Source of the DNA: Parabacteroides sp. AM08-6 | GTDB taxonomy: Bacteria; Bacteroidota; Bacteroidia; Bacteroidales; Tannerellaceae | Length of the DNA: 64,000 nucleotides | Reading direction: 5' to 3' | Assembly (NCBI RefSeq): GCF_003473295.1 | Contig: NZ_QRMP01000005.1 | Location: 89,554 to 153,553, forward strand | Part shown: positions 28,081 through 37,782 of the stretch, piece by piece | How positions within the stretch are numbered: the first letter of the stretch is position 1 | Layout of the letters: every line of letters starts with the position of its first letter | Made by a program: the position numbers and the translations under genes | Notes under the pieces: model-generated | Told to the model about the DNA's origin: nothing | Databases searched by the model: none | What the model saw: only the letters and a program-made list of their open reading frames with translations

Positions 28081-28491
28081 ATGGAGGAGCGACAAAATAG
28101 AATTATATTGTGTTTGGGTTCTAATCTGGATAAAGAAAAGAATATAGAGTTTGCGGACAGAGAGTTGCGTGCCCGTTTTGATTTTATTATTTTTTCCGAG
28201 CCGGTTTATACGGAATCTATCGATTGCCCGATACCCTCTCTTTTCCTAAACCAGGTAGTATTTGCATATAGCCCGGATGGGATAGAAGATATCCAAAAGG
28301 ATTTGAAAGAAATAGAACGTCTTTTAGGACGTAAATCTCAGGATAAGTTCTCCGGATATGTACCGGTCGATATTGATTTGCTTCAATGGAATGAACAAAT
28401 CCTGAAACCGGAAGACTTAAATCGGCCGTATGTATTGACGGGTATTCAATCAATCCTTTCCGCCTTACCCCAACTTGGCTTAAAAGAGTAG
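28081..28491 (+). CDS. folK: 2-amino-4-hydroxy-6-hydroxymethyldihydropteridine pyrophosphokinase
   Basis: 136 aa from the ATG at 28081; an upstream in-frame start at 28033 would add a stretch unlike the family. HPPK transfers pyrophosphate from ATP to the pterin in folate synthesis. LCLGSNLDKEKNI (near residue 10) is the conserved N-terminal strand and turn. YVPVDIDLLQWN (about 96-107) carries the two Mg-binding Asp residues. At 136 aa it is somewhat short for HPPK (usually about 160). The following GT-C gene starts 2 nt after the stop. Confidence 0.85.
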   Translation: MEERQNRIILCLGSNLDKEKNIEFADRELRARFDFIIFSEPVYTESIDCPIPSLFLNQVVFAYSPDGIEDIQKDLKEIERLLGRKSQDKFSGYVPVDIDLLQWNEQILKPEDLNRPYVLTGIQSILSALPQLGLKE

Positions 28492-28493
28492 TT

Positions 28494-29882
28494 ATGATAA
28501 AATATCTATTAATTCTTGTATTTATTATATTAAAGTGTTTTACACTCGATAATTGTTTTTTCTGGGATGGAATTGCTGGTTGGTCTATGCCGGCGAATTA
28601 TTTGTTGCAACATGGCTTTTTTTCATTTGTCTATCCTCCGGAATATGTGGCGGAACCACCTTTGGCGCATCTTTACCTGGCTATGCTTTGGTCGCTATTC
28701 GGACGAAATTTATTAGTAGCACATGTTGCCATTGCCGTTTTTTCTGTTGGTGTGATTTGGCAGACCTATAATTTAAGTAAGCGGATTGGTGGAGGTTATA
28801 CTCCTTTTTTGTTTCTTCTGATTTTGCTGGATCCTACTCTTGTTACACAACTTTTTATTCTTTCACCAGATGTAATTATGCTCTTTTGGGCTTTGTTGAG
28901 TATTAATTTGATGTTGGATAATCGACGAAAACTTTTATCCGTATCTCTCCTCTGCTTGGGGCTGGTCAGTATCCGCGGATTTGTGACATGCGCGGGATTG
29001 GGCTTAGGATATTTGTTGATTTCCTATTTTTTACATAAAAGAGCATTGAAAGATTCATTTCTTTATGTATTTCTTCCTTTTATCCCTGTTTTGCTGGCTA
29101 TTGGTGCTTGGTTTGCCTGGCGTAAAATAGTAACTGGTTATTTTCTGTATCAGCCGGGATTTGCTTATATGGATCACCGTCAATGGGTTGACGGAGTAAC
29201 ATTTATAAAAAATACATTTGCTTTTGCTTGGAGAATGATTGATTCCGGTCGATGGATTGTTTTTCTTTTCTTTTTCGTGGCAATTGTTAAAAATGGTTTG
29301 GGAAAATCACTGCATATTCTTATGAAATCTCCTTTATGTATGATTTACGTGGGTATTCTTTTGCTTATGATGTGTGTGACTATACCTGTTACGAATCCTT
29401 TTGGGAATCGATATTTTATGATTTTGTTTGTTTTATTCGCTTTGATTACCATGCAGTTATTGATAGAAATTTATTCTACTCGTAGAATAACAATGATTAC
29501 AGTAATCATTGTTATGGTGTTATGTAGTTCTCATTTTTGGGTTTATCCGGAAAAAATGTCTCAAGCATGGGATAGTACATTGGCGCATCTTCCGTATTAT
29601 TCTTTGCGTAGGGATATGATACATTATTTGGAAGAACAACAGATTGACATACAGGATGTGTCGGCTTCTTTTCCGATGTTACGCTCTTTTGCCGATACGG
29701 AGGCTAATCAAGACGAACGTTGTTTTTCTGATGCAGAGATAAAAGACAGCAAATACGTTCTATACTCCAATGTTTTTAATTGGAGCGATGAAGATATCGA
29801 TGAGATTTATTTGCACTGGAAACCTCAAAAAGAATTTAAAAGAGGAACTGTATTCCTCAGATTGTATGTACCGGTAAATTAG
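28494..29882 (+). CDS. GT39-like membrane glycosyltransferase
   Basis: A 462-aa protein with about ten to eleven membrane helices. The first loop, NCFFWDGIAGWSMPANYLL (about 20-38), has the acidic residue expected in GT-C enzymes. PPEYVAEPPLAHLYLAML (about 48-65) fits the PMT_2/GT39 family. It would move a sugar from a polyprenyl-phosphate donor to a periplasmic acceptor. It is the only rightward gene of the second glycan cluster, and its stop codon overlaps the stop of the convergent GT4 gene. Confidence 0.75.
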   Translation: MIKYLLILVFIILKCFTLDNCFFWDGIAGWSMPANYLLQHGFFSFVYPPEYVAEPPLAHLYLAMLWSLFGRNLLVAHVAIAVFSVGVIWQTYNLSKRIGGGYTPFLFLLILLDPTLVTQLFILSPDVIMLFWALLSINLMLDNRRKLLSVSLLCLGLVSIRGFVTCAGLGLGYLLISYFLHKRALKDSFLYVFLPFIPVLLAIGAWFAWRKIVTGYFLYQPGFAYMDHRQWVDGVTFIKNTFAFAWRMIDSGRWIVFLFFFVAIVKNGLGKSLHILMKSPLCMIYVGILLLMMCVTIPVTNPFGNRYFMILFVLFALITMQLLIEIYSTRRITMITVIIVMVLCSSHFWVYPEKMSQAWDSTLAHLPYYSLRRDMIHYLEEQQIDIQDVSASFPMLRSFADTEANQDERCFSDAEIKDSKYVLYSNVFNWSDEDIDEIYLHWKPQKEFKRGTVFLRLYVPVN

Positions 29883-31009
29883 CTTTTCTCATAAATTAAC
29901 TGATAAAGACGTTCTCCCTGATTTTTATTCGAAAAAGCCGGAAATAGTAAATTCTCCCGTTGTTGGATAGAAGTTTCGTCTATCGGTTGTTTCATCAGTT
30001 GATTGCAAGTTCGGATGATTTCATCAGCTGTGTCGGCTATATGGCAGAACTGTTCCAGCCCGCTTCCGGCAGTCATCAGGTGGTTGGCTACAATATGGCG
30101 TCCGGCGAAAATGCTGTTTAGCAATTTAAGTTTCAATCCGGTAGCCTGAAAGGTTATCAAGACATGTATTTGAGCTTCTTGTGTCAGCTGGTTCATCCGT
30201 TCCTTCGAAGGGTTGGCTTCGAGGTGGATGTTCGGATGATAAGCAATCACTTTCTGCAATTCTGCGGGAGGGTTCATTCCGGCAATCATACATGTATAAG
30301 GCAATTGGCTAAATACATGTTTTACCAGAAAAAGTGCAGCCTGCGTATTTTCCGCCACCGACAATTTCCCGTGGTACAGAATAAAATCGGATTGTCCCGG
30401 TTGTGCTGTAATTTGGTCATTGGGGTGGAAAGAAGGCATATATTCGATTGATTTATCAGGAAAAGCCTTCTGTAAGTATTCTGTATCACTGGTTGAAACT
30501 GTCAACATCAGGTCGGCATGTTTCAGTACCTTTTGATATTTTTCGAATCGAAAAGCTTCGACTAAAAAGAAGGTTTTCTTAATAAGATTTTTTTCTGCTA
30601 TAGCTAAATGACGGAAATAATCGTGTTCGATGTTTGATTCACGATATATTTTTTTTCTGTTTTTCAAACGTGGGTCATTGATATAGTAGCATGAATGTAA
30701 TCCTTCAAACAGGATGGGATATTCATTTTTCAGTAAATTGGCAATCAATTCCGGACTTTTTCGGCTATATACGTTGTAAGGAAGTAAGGTCATATTAGCT
30801 ACAATTCCCGTATGCCGTTTATAATAATAAACTTTTTCACACAAAGCCTCGAGTTCAGGAGCCTGCGGACGTTCGTATTCAAAGCAGTGCAAGATAATTT
30901 TTACACCAAGCTGATGCAATGCTTTTATTTTATAAAAAACATCGATAATACCACCGTAATTGGCAGGCCAAGGTATGTTGAATGATATGATATTTAGATA
31001 TTTATCCAT
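29879..31009 (-). CDS. Glycosyltransferase, GT4-like
   Basis: A 376-aa GT-B-like protein. FNIPWPANYGGIIDVFYKIK (about 10-29) is the acceptor-side Gly-rich loop. FILYHGKLSVAENTQAALFL (about 208-227) opens the donor domain. The E-x7-E motif is replaced by THVLITFQATGLKLKLLNS near 270, so the catalytic acidic motif is atypical. It overlaps the next gene upstream by 8 nt, and its TAA lies across the TAG of the convergent GT-C gene. Confidence 0.75.
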   Translation of the reverse strand: MDKYLNIISFNIPWPANYGGIIDVFYKIKALHQLGVKIILHCFEYERPQAPELEALCEKVYYYKRHTGIVANMTLLPYNVYSRKSPELIANLLKNEYPILFEGLHSCYYINDPRLKNRKKIYRESNIEHDYFRHLAIAEKNLIKKTFFLVEAFRFEKYQKVLKHADLMLTVSTSDTEYLQKAFPDKSIEYMPSFHPNDQITAQPGQSDFILYHGKLSVAENTQAALFLVKHVFSQLPYTCMIAGMNPPAELQKVIAYHPNIHLEANPSKERMNQLTQEAQIHVLITFQATGLKLKLLNSIFAGRHIVANHLMTAGSGLEQFCHIADTADEIIRTCNQLMKQPIDETSIQQRENLLFPAFSNKNQGERLYQLIYEKS

Positions 31010-32255
31010 TGTTTTGTGTATTACTTAATTCTGTAAAAAGGTCCATGAATTGTTCTGCTTGTCTTTTGCGGGAGAACTTTTCGACGGCTTGCCTGTCTAC
31101 TTCAATGGTGGTATATCCTTTTTCTTTCCACTCCGTATAATAATGAAGAAGGAAATCATATACCTCTTCAACTGTGCGAGCAGCAATGCCGGACTGGGTT
31201 TGTTTGATTGTTTTTTCCAAACAAGCTTCATCACTGCGTACACAAAGTAAAGGTTTTTCTACAGCCATTGCCTCAAACAATTTGGTCGTCATGAAACCTT
31301 TAGGACCTGTTTCTGTTGTTTTGTTCGCCAATTGTAATAATACGGCACTATGATTCAGTATTTTCGGTATTTCGGATGCCGGTACATAATCGAAATAATC
31401 AATATAAGACGCGATTTTAAAATCGGCGGCTATCTGTTCGATTAATTCTTTGGATGTTGAATCTATATACCATTGCAGACGGAAGGTTTCCGGTTGAATA
31501 TGTTTTGCACGATCTAACTTAGCTATTGCTTCAAACAGTAACCGGGGGTCACGTGTTGCCTGGCTAATCAATCGTCCGGTATAAGTAATAATAAAGTGTT
31601 CCATCCGGTATCGTTCGGGAAAAAATATTTCCGGGTCATATCCATTGTAGATAAGTGTCGTATGCGGATTATATTTTTTTAAAATCGTTGCATGCCAAGG
31701 AGATATGGTGGTTACATAATCGGCCGATTTGAGTGCTTTGTTTCTGTATTTTAGTAGTTTATGGCGGAATATTCTGGTAATCAGCCTGTCTAAATATGAA
31801 AAGGAATGAAAAGAATGTGCGATATATTCGTCGGAAGCATATTGCTCCACGATATCCCGTAGGTCGGCTATGAAAGGAAGATGATATTTAGTTGCGACTT
31901 TTTGTGCTGCAGGAAGCGGAAATGTCCGGTAGGTACTGCAAAGAATACCGGCATAACCTCCTTTTTCCAATAGGGAGTTAGCCACTTTTTCCATCTTTTT
32001 ATCTTTATAATGAAAAAAGAAATCAAATAAGAAGAGCAATACCCATTCGATTTTTCGGGTTAATTTGCCTGTTGCCCGGTAATATTTGATATATGTGACA
32101 GGAATTTCTCCCGTCAGAAAAGAAAATGTATTGTCGTTGATTTGTTCTGTTACGACAACCGGTTCCCATCCCGCCCGTTTCATGTACTTGCATAGATACC
32201 CCATCCTAGGTCCAAATGCCGGCGGAAATAAATCACATAATATGAGTATTTTCAT
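31002..32255 (-). CDS. Glycosyltransferase, GT4-like
   Basis: A 417-aa GT-B enzyme of the WcaI/GT4 type. LCDLFPPAFGPRMGYLCKYM (6-25) is the acceptor-side loop. IYNGYDPEIFFPERY precedes the donor domain with ITYTGRLISQATRDPRLL (about 216-233). TTKLFEAMAVEKPLLCVR (about 320-337) holds the second Glu of the acidic motif. It overlaps both neighbours (8 nt and 4 nt), so the genes form one leftward translation unit. Confidence 0.8.
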   Translation of the reverse strand: MKILILCDLFPPAFGPRMGYLCKYMKRAGWEPVVVTEQINDNTFSFLTGEIPVTYIKYYRATGKLTRKIEWVLLFLFDFFFHYKDKKMEKVANSLLEKGGYAGILCSTYRTFPLPAAQKVATKYHLPFIADLRDIVEQYASDEYIAHSFHSFSYLDRLITRIFRHKLLKYRNKALKSADYVTTISPWHATILKKYNPHTTLIYNGYDPEIFFPERYRMEHFIITYTGRLISQATRDPRLLFEAIAKLDRAKHIQPETFRLQWYIDSTSKELIEQIAADFKIASYIDYFDYVPASEIPKILNHSAVLLQLANKTTETGPKGFMTTKLFEAMAVEKPLLCVRSDEACLEKTIKQTQSGIAARTVEEVYDFLLHYYTEWKEKGYTTIEVDRQAVEKFSRKRQAEQFMDLFTELSNTQNNG

Positions 32256-33571
32256 ACTTTTTTCAATTCTTCAATGATTGCTGCGAATAATTTATGATGC
32301 CAATCGACAGAAGTATTGGTCTTTATGCCGTTTGTAGCGACTATGTCATTATGCCAGAGTAAAATAAGTTCTCCATTGGCTGTCGCGACTCGTTCGCTTA
32401 GTTGCAGGACATAAGCTAATGCTTCTTCATATTGCAACCCCATATAATCCGACTCGTTTAAACTACAGTCCATAACCGTCAAGGGATGGAGCCGGAGAGG
32501 GGATATCCGTCTGTTTTCCGGATTTATCCATTGGACAGATCTGCAGGTTCCTAATCGAAAACCGGCGATGTCGGCATATCCCATTGTAAAATCATCCGTT
32601 ATTCCTGTTTTTTCCAGCCAATCCAAATCTTCAGGTTCCCGTGAGGAGAGATAGTGATGGCGGTTATACATGATGGGTGTTCCCGTATGTTTTTCAAGCA
32701 ATTCTTTTTCATGAGCAATAAGCGAAGGTGTTTTTCCTGCATCATAGCTACTGTGGAGTCCAATCGTTCCATTTTCTGTTTTGCATAAGAGGAATAATTC
32801 CTGCATGTCCCTTGAGTTCAGACGGTACTGCGGCTTATCCTTCATCGATGAACCGGATGATTTGAAAAAGAATAATGATTCGCATCGCTTTGAACCAACG
32901 CTGTTTATGAGGCTGTTGTCTAATTGCAGTAACTTGGGGAAAGTATAAAAAGGATCATCTGCTAACGGACCGTTATACATTTTCCACGCATTTCTCAATC
33001 CTGTGCCTTTTAATGTCTCTCGTAAAAGATTCCTGAATGTCCGGCAATAAAACGGAGCATCCACATCATGCGTAAGCCATATCTTTTGTATTTGGGGCTC
33101 AGGTTCTACAGCCGATTGTACGTGTGCCTGACGTAACCATCGACGTAGTAATCTGCCATATTCATCTACTATCGGGCGATGGATAAATCCGGCTTTATAG
33201 GGGAGCGATTCTTTTCCGGGAAAACGTCCGTGTTCGTCACGTATATTTCTTTTTCGAATTTCTTCATATCGTGTTAACAGGAAATAGGCACTTGCCAGTA
33301 TATCAGCATGTACTACCCATATATCATCATACCATTCCATTTTGGGAGAACCGAACAATAGAGGAACGCCTTCTACCTCATTCAGCGGAAGTTGAGGCAT
33401 GGAACGTTCGGTTCCATACACTTCATCGCGAAAAAAAGGAGAAGGAATAATAACTACCCGGTATCGTGAAAACTTATTTGCGTCATTGGTATATCCGACC
33501 AAGCTGCTAAGTTCACCGGCTTTATCTCCTCCAATCAGGAATTTTATCAAATAGGAAATAATGGCTCTCAT
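32252..33571 (-). CDS. DUF7033/polysaccharide-deacetylase-like protein
   Basis: 439 aa. The N-terminal half looks like the DUF7033 region found in front of NodB-type domains in Bacteroidetes. KIWLTHDVDAPF (about 165-176) has the His-Asp-x-Asp form of NodB motif 1. GLHSSYDAG (about 272-280) and YNRHHYL (about 300-306) supply the His residues of the metal site. It is likely to remove acetyl groups from a glycan or to be a metal-dependent relative. No signal peptide is seen, so it probably acts in the cytoplasm on lipid-linked intermediates. Confidence 0.7.
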   Translation of the reverse strand: MRAIISYLIKFLIGGDKAGELSSLVGYTNDANKFSRYRVVIIPSPFFRDEVYGTERSMPQLPLNEVEGVPLLFGSPKMEWYDDIWVVHADILASAYFLLTRYEEIRKRNIRDEHGRFPGKESLPYKAGFIHRPIVDEYGRLLRRWLRQAHVQSAVEPEPQIQKIWLTHDVDAPFYCRTFRNLLRETLKGTGLRNAWKMYNGPLADDPFYTFPKLLQLDNSLINSVGSKRCESLFFFKSSGSSMKDKPQYRLNSRDMQELFLLCKTENGTIGLHSSYDAGKTPSLIAHEKELLEKHTGTPIMYNRHHYLSSREPEDLDWLEKTGITDDFTMGYADIAGFRLGTCRSVQWINPENRRISPLRLHPLTVMDCSLNESDYMGLQYEEALAYVLQLSERVATANGELILLWHNDIVATNGIKTNTSVDWHHKLFAAIIEELKKV

Positions 33572-33586
33572 GATGATTTACGGAAT

Positions 33587-34225
33587 TTATAAAAATAAGC
33601 GGATTACTTCAAAAGCCTCTGCATAGGGGCAACCGGCTTGAACTCCTCTTGATTTTGCCAACGAATATAGAAATTCTTCGGATAAATAATCGCGTGCTCC
33701 CTGTGATTCATATTCCTTCAGTGCTTCCACTTTTGCTTTTATATGTTGTTTGTCCAATTGTACGAAACATTGTGCATTGAATGTCAGATTGTTCCAGATA
33801 AGTTCATAGCCTAATAAAGTCGTGTTTTTGAAAGCCCGTAGACCTTCCTGCGCAATTGTGGTATGATCTTGGTGAATATCATGCAAGCAAGGCATGAAAA
33901 CCAAATCAAAACTATTGTCTTTCCGCAAACGTATTAATTCTTCCAATATTTCTTGACGTACATATCCTAATTTACGGACCTCATAGTCGTAAATAATAAG
34001 ATTTTCCGGTAAGATACCCAGTTTGGCTGTCGCTCTTTTTACCTCTGTCTTCAGGATATCTTTCGGAAATCCATCCGGTACAGATTGTTGGGCTGTGGAA
34101 AAGGCAACATAAGTAACTTTCTTGCCTAATTCAATTAACTGGCTGATAGTTCCTCCTAATCCTAATTCACCGTCATCTGTATGCGGAGCCAATACGAGAA
34201 TATTATTATAGTTGTTGATTGTCAT
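33587..34225 (-). CDS. PIG-L family deacetylase
   Basis: A 212-aa zinc-dependent N-deacetylase of the PIG-L/LmbE family. LAPHTDDGELGLGG (12-25) is the metal-binding HxxDD motif, and HDIHQDH (about 112-118) brings the third ligand and base. These enzymes deacetylate N-acetylglucosamine-type sugars or lipid-linked GlcNAc. In this cluster it would make an amino sugar that the FemAB/GNAT-like protein next door could acylate. It starts 2 nt after that gene's stop. Confidence 0.85.
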   Translation of the reverse strand: MTINNYNNILVLAPHTDDGELGLGGTISQLIELGKKVTYVAFSTAQQSVPDGFPKDILKTEVKRATAKLGILPENLIIYDYEVRKLGYVRQEILEELIRLRKDNSFDLVFMPCLHDIHQDHTTIAQEGLRAFKNTTLLGYELIWNNLTFNAQCFVQLDKQHIKAKVEALKEYESQGARDYLSEEFLYSLAKSRGVQAGCPYAEAFEVIRLFL

Positions 34226-34227
34226 AA

Positions 34228-35193
34228 CTAGCGTCCTTTATTTATTATTTTCCCCCATTTTATCCGGGCTCTATCTAATAAACTTAATTTTCCTTTGGTT
34301 ATTGTAAAGAAAGGTGTTTGAATGGCACTAAATTCTCTAAAAAAACGTTCGACGCCTGGTATCATGGAACCTTCAAAATCGAAAATGTCGGTGAACTGGG
34401 ATACGTAATGTATACATTCCCAGAGGACAAGACTATGTGCACCTGATTTTCTCAGCTCCGGATTTCCTCCTCCCGCTAAGTACCAAGCGGAATTGTCTTG
34501 CCAAACAATAAATACCGCAGCGTGGAGTTGCCCTTTTTCGTCGTAACCGCCCCAAAGGTCTCCTTGGTTACGTTTACGGCAAGCATCAATCAGCTTTCTC
34601 AATGTTTCGGAATCTTCTTTCATTCGTATTTGCTGACGTTCGAAAGTTTGTGCTTGTATTTGTAGAAATTCTTCGACAGCAATACCTTTTTTTACTGTGA
34701 TATGATATTTTTCCTGAGCCTTAATGATGTTCCTTCGGATGTTTGCACTCATATTTGCCCAAATAATATCTCGGTTTTTTATTTCTTTCAGCAGGTAGGT
34801 ATAGCGGGTCGTTTGTTTGTATCCTTCCCAATAGAAGGGTAACCAATCTGTGATGCTGTAGTGAAAATTTTGCAGAAAGAAGGAATAGGAGTGAAGTTGT
34901 TCTATAAACTGTTTGCAAAACTCCTGACGTCTGCCTAAAGTCGTTGTATATTTAATGTCGGAGGCTTCCGGTGCAAACCACGGCCCCATTGTTTGTGTAA
35001 AAAAAGGCATTAAGATAATGTCATGTTTCGGGGTATAAAACGGCATGGTAGCCAGAATACGCCCTTTTTCTTCAACCGACAAAACATCCCAGTTCTCTTT
35101 TCCGCAAACGATATCCAGCCACCAGTCCCGGGAAAAGATTGGTATAGTCGGTTCGTATGAACAAAGTTGATGGTATTTGTCTTTTGAGGTCAT
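34228..35193 (-). CDS. FemAB/GNAT-like acyltransferase
   Basis: 321 aa with the two-lobed GNAT fold expected of the FemAB/BioF2-like acetyltransferase family. RRNIIKAQEKYHITVKKG (about 152-169) opens the second lobe. QGDLWGGYDEKGQLHAAVFI (about 215-234) and AGGGNPELRKSGAHSLVLWE (about 244-263) are typical of these proteins. It may transfer an amino-acid or acyl group to a sugar amine. It is the first gene of the leftward glycan unit, 52 nt after recA, with a hairpin in between. Confidence 0.7.
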   Translation of the reverse strand: MTSKDKYHQLCSYEPTIPIFSRDWWLDIVCGKENWDVLSVEEKGRILATMPFYTPKHDIILMPFFTQTMGPWFAPEASDIKYTTTLGRRQEFCKQFIEQLHSYSFFLQNFHYSITDWLPFYWEGYKQTTRYTYLLKEIKNRDIIWANMSANIRRNIIKAQEKYHITVKKGIAVEEFLQIQAQTFERQQIRMKEDSETLRKLIDACRKRNQGDLWGGYDEKGQLHAAVFIVWQDNSAWYLAGGGNPELRKSGAHSLVLWECIHYVSQFTDIFDFEGSMIPGVERFFREFSAIQTPFFTITKGKLSLLDRARIKWGKIINKGR

Positions 35194-35204
35194 TCTTCTT
35201 ATGT

Positions 35205-35240
35205 ATAGGGTAAATAATGATAAACCACTATTTACCCTAT
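35205..35240. terminator. Hairpin between recA and the glycan cluster
   Basis: ATAGGGTAAATA (35205-35216) and TATTTACCCTAT (35229-35240) form a perfect 12-bp stem with a 12-nt loop. There is no T-run on the minus strand, so it may only attenuate read-through from recA. Confidence 0.5.
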
Positions 35241-35245
35241 GTCTA

Positions 35246-36289
35246 TTATTTCAATTTTTCGAATATCAATGTAGCCAATTCGTCGGCTAATTCTGGATTG
35301 TCGGCAACACATTGTTTGGCAGCATCGCGTCCTTGTCCCAGCTTGGTGTCGTTGTAGCTGTACCATGCACCGCTTTTTTTGATGATGTTCAGTTCTGCCG
35401 CCAAATCGATGATTTCGCCGGAGCGTGAGATACCTTCACCGAACATAATATCGAATTCAGCTTTCCGGAATGGAGGAGCAACTTTGTTTTTAACCACTTT
35501 TACGCGAACTTGGTTTCCTTTGATTTCATCGCCATCTTTCAGTTTTCCGATGGAACGGATATCCAGACGAACGGATGCGTAAAACTTCAGCGCATTACCT
35601 CCGGTTGTTGTTTCAGGATTACCGAACATAACACCGATTTTATCACGCAGCTGGTTGATAAAAATACAAGTCGTATTCGTTTTATTGATAGCAGCTGTTA
35701 GTTTACGAAGTGCTTGCGACATCAAGCGGGCTTGCAATCCCATTTTACTGTCACCCATGTCGCCTTCCAACTCGGCCTTGGGAGTCAGGGCTGCAACAGA
35801 GTCGATAACTACAATGTCTACAGCTGACGAACGAATCAACTGATCTGCGATTTCCAATGCCTGTTCGCCGCTGTCCGGCTGTGAAATCCATAAATTTTCA
35901 ACATCGACTCCCAGTTTTTCAGCATAAAAACGGTCGAAAGCATGTTCCGCATCGATAAAAGCTGCAATACCTCCGGCTTTTTGAGCTTCGGCAATTGCAT
36001 GGATTGCCAGTGTCGTTTTTCCGGATGATTCCGGACCATAGATTTCCACAATACGTCCTTTCGGATAACCGCCTACACCCAAGGCTGCATCCAGCCCGAT
36101 GGAGCCGGTTTTGATAACTTCGATGTTCTCGATACTTTCATCGCCCAGTTTCATGATGGAACCTTTACCGAAATCTTTTTCGATTTTATCCATTGCTGCG
36201 CGTAGCGCTTTTAGTTTGTCTGCGTTAATCGCAGGTTTGGCAGCAGCCGGCTGCTTGCCTTCTTCAAATAAGTTGTCTTCTTTTGCCAT
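35246..36289 (-). CDS. recA: Recombinase RecA
   Basis: 347 aa, the usual length. It forms filaments on single-stranded DNA for recombination and triggers LexA cleavage. Walker A GPESSGKT is at 85-92 and Walker B IVVIDSV near 158-164. [10 protein letters not shown] and [21 protein letters not shown] cover the L1/L2 region. The N-terminus has an extra Ala/Lys stretch (up to about 20), common in Bacteroidetes. It starts 6 nt after bcp, so it may be co-transcribed with bcp. Confidence 0.98.
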   Translation of the reverse strand: MAKEDNLFEEGKQPAAAKPAINADKLKALRAAMDKIEKDFGKGSIMKLGDESIENIEVIKTGSIGLDAALGVGGYPKGRIVEIYGPESSGKTTLAIHAIAEAQKAGGIAAFIDAEHAFDRFYAEKLGVDVENLWISQPDSGEQALEIADQLIRSSAVDIVVIDSVAALTPKAELEGDMGDSKMGLQARLMSQALRKLTAAINKTNTTCIFINQLRDKIGVMFGNPETTTGGNALKFYASVRLDIRSIGKLKDGDEIKGNQVRVKVVKNKVAPPFRKAEFDIMFGEGISRSGEIIDLAAELNIIKKSGAWYSYNDTKLGQGRDAAKQCVADNPELADELATLIFEKLK

Positions 36290-36295
36290 TTCCTT

Positions 36296-36754
36296 TTATA
36301 GATTAAGGATTTGATTTGCATGGTCTTTAGTCTTCACCTCTTTCGGGCCGATGATGTTGGTAACGATACCTTCTTCATTGATTATAAAGGTGGTACGGAG
36401 AGTCCCCATGTATGAACGTCCGTACAATTTTTTTTCTGCCCATACCCCGAACTGTTGTTGCAGGGTTGTATCCGTATCAGCGATGAGGCTGAAAGGAAGT
36501 TCTTGTTTTGAGATGAAGCCCTGATGAGATTTAGCACTGTCCTTGCTTACTCCAACCACTTCGTAGCCGGCGGCCAGCAAGTCCCGATAACCGTCTCTTA
36601 GGCTGCAAGCTTCTGCCGTGCAACCGCTCGTGTTGTCTTTCGGATAGAAATATAAAGCCAGCTTTTTCCCTTTGAAATCGCTCAACTTTATCTCTTTTCC
36701 GTTCTGGTCCAGTCCTAATACTTCAGGTGCTTTGTCTCCTATTTGTATTGCCAT
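36296..36754 (-). CDS. bcp: Thioredoxin-dependent thiol peroxidase (Bcp/PrxQ)
   Basis: A 152-aa peroxiredoxin that reduces H2O2 and organic peroxides. FYPKDNTSGCTAEACSLRD holds the peroxidatic Cys45 and resolving Cys50, the C-x4-C spacing of atypical 2-Cys Bcp. The Thr and Arg of the active site are at Thr42 and near 123. There is no signal peptide. It lies between a radical SAM gene (9 nt upstream) and recA. Confidence 0.95.
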   Translation of the reverse strand: MAIQIGDKAPEVLGLDQNGKEIKLSDFKGKKLALYFYPKDNTSGCTAEACSLRDGYRDLLAAGYEVVGVSKDSAKSHQGFISKQELPFSLIADTDTTLQQQFGVWAEKKLYGRSYMGTLRTTFIINEEGIVTNIIGPKEVKTKDHANQILNL

Positions 36755-36763
36755 AAACTTGTT

Positions 36764-37777
36764 TTACTTAATATTATAGTTCATTTTACGTGTCACGTCT
36801 ACTTTCTGCCGTTTTGCTTTGCCGAAGGCTTTTCCCAATAATTGCCTCCCCAAATGACGGCGGGCGGCATACGATTCGAATGTCTCCGTCCGGTAATCGA
36901 AATCGTCTTTCCAGCATTCCCGTGGAGAAACATAGCAATATGTCGCCTTTTCGAAACTGTTGTCATCCACTTCATTCTCTTCCAGCATGATGATGTTCCG
37001 CTTATCCGGCGCTAAACAGATAATGTTTCTGCGGCGGCATTCTTCGATAAGCGGCTGCAGTACAGTATCATAGGAAGCATAAATACGCGTCAAGTCGAAA
37101 TCATTGTATTCGCTGTCCCCGATTTTCTGTATGGGACGTAATTGCAAAATATCCAACTGGCTCCCGACTATATCCCAGATACAGCTAAGTTCTTCCAGAT
37201 TGGCATTGTTGATGGTATAGTTAATCCGCAATTTGAATCTCGGATATTTTTTCTTGACATCTGCAACATCCGCCAGCAGCCTTTTAAAAAGGTCGAACTT
37301 CCCGTTTGCCATCAGATACTCATACGTTTCACGGGTAAAACCGTGAGCGGAAAGAGTCAGTTCGTCCAACCCGTTTTCCACAGCTGCGCTCAGTTGTTCC
37401 TTTGTCAGCAGATTCCCGTTTGTCGTAAGCGAAATATAGGGAACTTTGTATTTTTTTCCCAACCCGATGATTTTTATCAAATCCTTATGTAAAGTCGGTT
37501 CGGCTCCGCATCCCACCTGGAGTTTTAGTGCCCGGTGGAACAAACTGGCAGCAATTGCTTCTATCTCCTCATATCTCAGGCTACCTTTTAGTGTTTTCCG
37601 TTTTTCTTCATCGCTGAAATAGCACATCTTACAACGGAAATTACAAGCCATTACCGGATCCAGGAAGACTCCGATATATCGCCTGCCCAATACATGAAAT
37701 AACCAGAGACCCAGCAATTTGAGTCTCCGGCTTTTTATCTGTGTACCGAGGCGTAGTATCCTGTAGATATTACCCAT
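36764..37777 (-). CDS. Radical SAM protein
   Basis: A 337-aa radical SAM enzyme. MACNFRCKMCYFSD holds the cluster Cys45, Cys49 and Cys52. LQVGCGAEPTLHK (about 91-103) stands in the GGE position, with CGAEPT instead of the usual GGEP. The C-terminal part (RPIQKIGD, then EENEVDDNSFEKATYCYV and ECW) resembles the tail of SPASM/twitch-domain proteins with few Cys. The substrate is unknown. It follows the carboxynorspermidine dehydrogenase gene by 5 nt, so a link to polyamine metabolism is possible but unproven. Confidence 0.8.
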   Translation of the reverse strand: MGNIYRILRLGTQIKSRRLKLLGLWLFHVLGRRYIGVFLDPVMACNFRCKMCYFSDEEKRKTLKGSLRYEEIEAIAASLFHRALKLQVGCGAEPTLHKDLIKIIGLGKKYKVPYISLTTNGNLLTKEQLSAAVENGLDELTLSAHGFTRETYEYLMANGKFDLFKRLLADVADVKKKYPRFKLRINYTINNANLEELSCIWDIVGSQLDILQLRPIQKIGDSEYNDFDLTRIYASYDTVLQPLIEECRRRNIICLAPDKRNIIMLEENEVDDNSFEKATYCYVSPRECWKDDFDYRTETFESYAARRHLGRQLLGKAFGKAKRQKVDVTRKMNYNIK

Positions 37778-37782
37778 CTTTT

